A stretch of DNA of 64,000 nucleotides, taken from assembly GCA_037718865.1 (NCBI GenBank), contig JBBJMP010000025.1, positions 1 through 64,000 on the forward strand, given 5' to 3'. The position numbers and the translations under genes were made by a program. This DNA is from JADCRZ01 sp037718865 (lineage in GTDB: Bacteria; Bacteroidota; Bacteroidia; Chitinophagales; Chitinophagaceae). Below are positions 60,751 through 64,000 of this stretch, piece after piece. Below the pieces are notes generated by a model. It saw only the letters and a list, made by a program, of their open reading frames with translations. It made no database searches and was not told the origin of the DNA. Within the stretch, counting starts at the first letter, position 1. Each line of letters starts with the position of its first letter.

Positions 60751-61995
60751 ATGCGTAAACAATATTTTTTATTTTTTACTATTGTATTACTTATCAACAC
60801 TGGCTGCAAAAGAGATCATCTTTATGAGCCCAAACACGATTTAAAGGAAGATCTTCAGGGCGTTCTTAATAAGAACTTAGCCGTTTACAAGGCAAAATTT
60901 CCGGGTAAGCCGGTTGGGTTTGGCCTTTATGTAAAAGAAGCAGGGAGTAGAGGCCATGGGCAAAGTCGCCAGGATGTTTATGTTTCATCGGGCTTTCCGG
61001 AAGCCTACGGCGCGGATGTTCAGTTCCGCGGCGCTAGCACCACGAAAACGTTTACGGCTGCTGCAATCCTTAAACTTAGTCAAAAGAATAAATTAATTCT
61101 TGATGATCTGATTACGAATAACATACCCGGTACGAATCAACCGTATATCCCAGCCACCAGTGAATTTGCTATACCAAACAAAGACAAAATCACCATCCGC
61201 CTTTTACTGCAACACAGGGCTGGTGTTTTTGACATAACGAACGATTTAATTCCCGCAACGGTGAATGCACCATATGCCGGGAAAAAATACGTCAATTATA
61301 CATTTGAGCAACAGGGCGAGGATCATACGTTTACCCTTCCGGAATTGGTTGGTGTGGTTGCACAAAACCAGCTAAGTTATTTTAAGCCCGGTACCGCATT
61401 TCATTATTCGAATACTGGTTATCATCTTTTGGCGGTTATCATCGAACGGGTTTCCGGCAAGCCTTATCATCAGTTCCTGCAGGATGAGTTTTTAAAGCCC
61501 CTGCAAATGAACCACACCCGTTTTCCTTATCTCGGTACTGATCAGGCCATGCCCACTCCGTACGTAACAGGCTGGATCAAATTCCAGGGTAATCTTATTG
61601 AATGGGATGATGACAATGTTTCTTTTACCATTGCGGACGGCAATATCATTACAACACCCGCCGATTTGGCTACCTGGGCAAATGCCTTATACGCCACGAA
61701 CACCATATTGAATGCAGACCTGCATGCACAAATGATAAAGGGTATACCTACAAACGAAGAGCACGTAATTTACGGGTTAGGCACGGAACTGAATCCGCCA
61801 GATCTTGGTTATGGCCACAACGGGGCACGTCCGGCTTACATGACCATTATGCGGTACAATCCGGAAACAAAAGCTTCTTATGTTCTTTTCGCCAACTTTT
61901 TGGATGCTACTAGTCCTGAAGATCTTAACGCCCAAGGCGAAGGCTTGGCAAATATCGTTCGCGAAGCAGTACAGGCTGTAAAAGCTTCACAATAA
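60751..61995 (+). CDS. Serine hydrolase (beta-lactamase fold) lipoprotein, copy 2
   Basis: 414 residues. The signal peptide ends in a lipobox (LLINTGCKRD, Cys19). The catalytic Ser96-x-x-Lys99 is in GASTTKTF, Tyr-Ser-Asn in HYSNTGYHLLAVIIERV near 222, and GHNGARPAYM near 355 replaces KTG. It aligns through its length with copy 1 at 51.0-52.2 kb (shared IPGTxxPYIPA/RLLLQHRAGVFD and PGTAFHYSNTGY stretches). Probable D-amino-peptidase, esterase or carboxypeptidase of the envelope. It has its own promoter region after the hairpin at 60625. Confidence 0.9.
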   Translation: MRKQYFLFFTIVLLINTGCKRDHLYEPKHDLKEDLQGVLNKNLAVYKAKFPGKPVGFGLYVKEAGSRGHGQSRQDVYVSSGFPEAYGADVQFRGASTTKTFTAAAILKLSQKNKLILDDLITNNIPGTNQPYIPATSEFAIPNKDKITIRLLLQHRAGVFDITNDLIPATVNAPYAGKKYVNYTFEQQGEDHTFTLPELVGVVAQNQLSYFKPGTAFHYSNTGYHLLAVIIERVSGKPYHQFLQDEFLKPLQMNHTRFPYLGTDQAMPTPYVTGWIKFQGNLIEWDDDNVSFTIADGNIITTPADLATWANALYATNTILNADLHAQMIKGIPTNEEHVIYGLGTELNPPDLGYGHNGARPAYMTIMRYNPETKASYVLFANFLDATSPEDLNAQGEGLANIVREAVQAVKASQ

Positions 61996-62096
61996 ATTTT
62001 CAAAGGAGTGTTGGTTGTTTTTGATGAGCATTTTCGTTGCATTGAATATAGTTGCTACTAGATCGGAAAAACAATCAGTATTAGTTTAATTGTAAT

Positions 62097-62136
62097 GATT
62101 GCCCGGCAAAATTTGATCAAATCATACCGGGCAATC
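62097..62136. terminator. GC-rich hairpin after serine hydrolase copy 2
   Basis: GATTGCCCGG (62097-62106) and CCGGGCAATC (62127-62136) form a perfect 10-bp stem around a 20-base loop. It is about 100 bp after the gene and not followed by a T-run, so termination is probable but not certain. The rest of 61996-62408 has no gene. Confidence 0.5.
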
Positions 62137-62224
62137 TATTAATATATATCAGTATAAAATGTGACAAGTATTCTTCAATACCCATCTCAGCACAAATTTG
62201 ATTTTTGTCCCTATTTTGGTACTA

Positions 62225-63520
62225 CTGTAGTGATTATTTAGTTTAGCAACATTCGTATATTTGCGAGACGAAATCATTAGCGTCTTGTTATAAAGTACTT
62301 CAGTTCTTTGAAAATATTGCTGGATAAGGGTTTCAGAGCTTTCAAATTTCAAACGATTTGAAATGATTTCATTTTTTTGGTTTATAATTACTTGTAAACC
62401 ATTTAGTTATGAATTTAGGCAAGTATGTTTTTGCTCAGTTAATTGAATTTTTATCACATAACGATTTTATTGGCTGTGTATCCAAGTATAAGGGCAATTA
62501 CAAGATAAAAACGTTTACATGCTGGCATCAATTGCTTTATATGATCTTTGGTCAATTATCGAATCGGGAAAGCTTAAGTGATTTAATTATTTGTCTTCAA
62601 GCACAGCAAAATAAATCATATCATCTTGGAATGGGCAAGGGGACATCAAAGGCAAACCTTGCAAAAGCAAATGAAAAAAGAGATTATCGAATCTATGAAT
62701 CCTTTGCTTTTATTTTAGTGACACAAGCTCAAAAACTTGCCATACCTAACATGTCATTTGATTTATCCATAGATGCACCTGTGTATGCTATAGATGCGAC
62801 CGTAATTGATCTTTGCCTGAATGTATTCTGGTGGGGCAAATTCAGGAAACATAAGGCTGCCGTGAAACTGCATACGATGTTTGACGTTAGAACCAATATC
62901 CCTACATTCATTTATGTTACCAGTGGTGCGGTTCATGAAGTAAATGTGCTGGATCTTTTCCCTCTGGAAGCTGGCAGCTATTACGTAATGGATAAGGGTT
63001 ACATTGATTTTGGACGGCTACATCGTATCCATAAAGAAGAAGCCTTTTTTGTAACAAGGGCGAAGGATAACTTCAAGTTTGTCAGACTATCTTCCCGCAC
63101 AGTAGATAAAACCACCGGAATAAAATGCGATCAAACAGTTAGGCTTAAAAACCATAAAGTATCACTGGCCTATCCTGATGTGATCAGGCGATTAAAATAT
63201 TATGATATTGACATCAAGATGGAATTTGTGTTCATTACAAACAACTTCGAAATAAGTGCCCTTGAAGTTGCTCGTTTATATAAATACCGGTGGGCGATAG
63301 AGCTCTTTTTTAAATGGATTAAACAGCATTTGAAAGTAAAAACATTTTGGGGTCATAGCTTTAATGCTGTCAAAACTCAAATTTATATTGCCATGATTAC
63401 TTACTTGGTAGTTGCCATCATGAAGCATCAATTAAAATTGAAACAAACACAATATGAAATACTACAAATATTAAGTGTCTCACTATTATGTAAAATACCT
63501 TTGCTTGGTAAACACTAGAG
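62225..63520 (+). mobile_element. IS4-family element, tentative limits
   Basis: CTGTAGTGATTA at 62225-62236 and the complement of TAAACACTAGAG at 63509-63520 (CTCTAGTGTTTA) agree in 10 of 12 positions and bracket the transposase gene. No flanking target duplication was found, so the ends are provisional. Confidence 0.35.
62409..63518 (+). CDS. IS4-family transposase with DUF4372 N-terminus
   Basis: 369 residues. The N-terminal region (FAQLIEFLSHNDFIGCVSKY, KTFTCWHQLLYMIFGQLSNR) is DUF4372, common in Bacteroidota IS4 elements. The DDE triad is complete: Asp129 in VYAIDATVIDL, Asp195 in YYVMDKGYIDF, and Glu298 in YRWAIELFFKWIK, the Y-(2)-R-(3)-E-(6)-K signature of IS4. It appears intact and possibly active. 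Confidence 0.92.
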   Translation: MNLGKYVFAQLIEFLSHNDFIGCVSKYKGNYKIKTFTCWHQLLYMIFGQLSNRESLSDLIICLQAQQNKSYHLGMGKGTSKANLAKANEKRDYRIYESFAFILVTQAQKLAIPNMSFDLSIDAPVYAIDATVIDLCLNVFWWGKFRKHKAAVKLHTMFDVRTNIPTFIYVTSGAVHEVNVLDLFPLEAGSYYVMDKGYIDFGRLHRIHKEEAFFVTRAKDNFKFVRLSSRTVDKTTGIKCDQTVRLKNHKVSLAYPDVIRRLKYYDIDIKMEFVFITNNFEISALEVARLYKYRWAIELFFKWIKQHLKVKTFWGHSFNAVKTQIYIAMITYLVVAIMKHQLKLKQTQYEILQILSVSLLCKIPLLGKH

Positions 63521-63580
63521 CAGATGCATGTTGGCTCAAATAGACCGAAGGGTTAGTTTTGATTTACAAATCATTTAATC

Positions 63581-63895
63581 ATGTCTATTAAAAGTAAAAA
63601 TTCCCTTTATCAGCAGATGTCTCAGCATGTGCAATCCTGGAAGCAACAGAAGCTCAGTCGCAAATTATATTGTCAGCAAAATGATCTGAGCATACATAAA
63701 TTCAATTATTGGGTTTTAAGATTAGTCAAGGAAGGTCAGGTTTCTACTGTACCCAGGACTAGAGGATTTACTAAAATACCTCAGCCTGTTGCTGCAAGTA
63801 GTGTGGGGCCTTCATTTCTGGTGGAACTACCTAATGGTAACCGAATTAATTTTTACGGATCTCTTACACCTGAATTATTTAAAATATTTTTATGA
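63581..63895 (+). CDS. tnpA: IS66 accessory protein TnpA
   Basis: 104 residues. SLYQQMSQHVQSWKQQKLSR then KLYCQQNDLSIHKFNYWVLR is the IS66 TnpA pattern, with a helix-turn-helix-like N-terminus. The stop overlaps the start of tnpB (ATGA at 63892), as usual in IS66. The element's left end is probably in 63525-63550 (CTCAAATAGACCGAAGG), close behind the IS4 element. Confidence 0.82.
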   Translation: MSIKSKNSLYQQMSQHVQSWKQQKLSRKLYCQQNDLSIHKFNYWVLRLVKEGQVSTVPRTRGFTKIPQPVAASSVGPSFLVELPNGNRINFYGSLTPELFKIFL

Positions 63896-64000
63896 GCCTG
63901 CTTAGTTTACCGTCGTCGCTGCGTTATTATTTGTATAACGGTAACACTAATATGCGTAAGTCTTATAACGGACTTTCCATTGTTGTGCGTTCCGAACTTG
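63892..64000 (+). CDS. tnpB: IS66 TnpB, partial at window end
   Basis: 36 codons from the ATG at 63892: MSLLSLPSSLRYYLYNGNTN then MRKSYNGLSIVVRSEL. This is the start of IS66 Orf2/TnpB (L-x-R-Y-Y-x-Y-x-x-x-x-D/N-M-R-K-x-x-x-G-L). The gene and the DDE transposase TnpC continue beyond the window. Confidence 0.85.
   Translation, partial: MSLLSLPSSLRYYLYNGNTNMRKSYNGLSIVVRSEL

Overview
The window looks like a Bacteroidota chromosome, most likely Chitinophagaceae. The grounds are a full-length SprA (type IX secretion), a protein with a type IX C-terminal sorting domain, futalosine-pathway menaquinone genes, promoter boxes of the TTTG-N19-TAnnTTTG type, and repeat styles common in that group. No rRNA, tRNA or CRISPR array was seen.

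Layout. 0-20 kb is mostly conserved core: sprA and ruvA, fabH, a THUMP RNA methyltransferase, a DinB-like protein, a transsulfuration-type PLP enzyme, a GNAT protein, a minus-strand run of two queD/PTPS paralogues with folE and fabD, the mqnB-mqnD pair, a photolyase, a class IV aminotransferase and an orphan LuxR-type response regulator. 20-21.4 kb holds almost no conventional gene, but has a candidate small RNA and two very small membrane proteins. 21.4-31.9 kb encodes exported proteins (a sorting-domain protein, a protein with duplicated end modules, a DUF4198 protein), YjbQ, an MFS transporter, and a compact minus-strand operon: GH109-like oxidoreductase/glycosidase, lipoprotein amidohydrolase, DUF5009/NagX-like membrane acyltransferase, GT2. 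32-38 kb carries a RecB-like nuclease/SF1 helicase fusion beside a GH43 3' scar and a large exported protein of unknown function. 38-47.4 kb has DUF72, an alpha/beta hydrolase, a BBE-type FAD oxidase and the complete imuA-imuB-dnaE2 mutagenesis cassette, with REP-like palindromes between the genes and an operator-like double palindrome before imuA.

From 47.5 kb on the DNA is accessory and eroded. It has a broken WD40 gene, the 3' end of an ISL3 transposase and a frameshifted excisionase-like HTH gene. A signalling and cell-wall region follows: a TPR membrane protein, a LuxR response regulator, a serine hydrolase lipoprotein, a large beta-propeller histidine kinase, a truncated ISL3 transposase, a VanX-like D-Ala-D-Ala dipeptidase lipoprotein, a Tat-type lipoprotein and a second serine hydrolase lipoprotein. 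An 18-bp palindrome-centred motif (TTCGAATTAATTCTACAA) recurs four times between 52.35 and 59.4 kb, always between these genes. It either marks a small envelope regulon or delimits duplicated cassettes, and it is the most unusual signal in the window. The right edge is an IS4-family element followed by the start of an IS66 element that runs out of the window.

Functions come from recognising motifs in the translated sequence; no database search was run.
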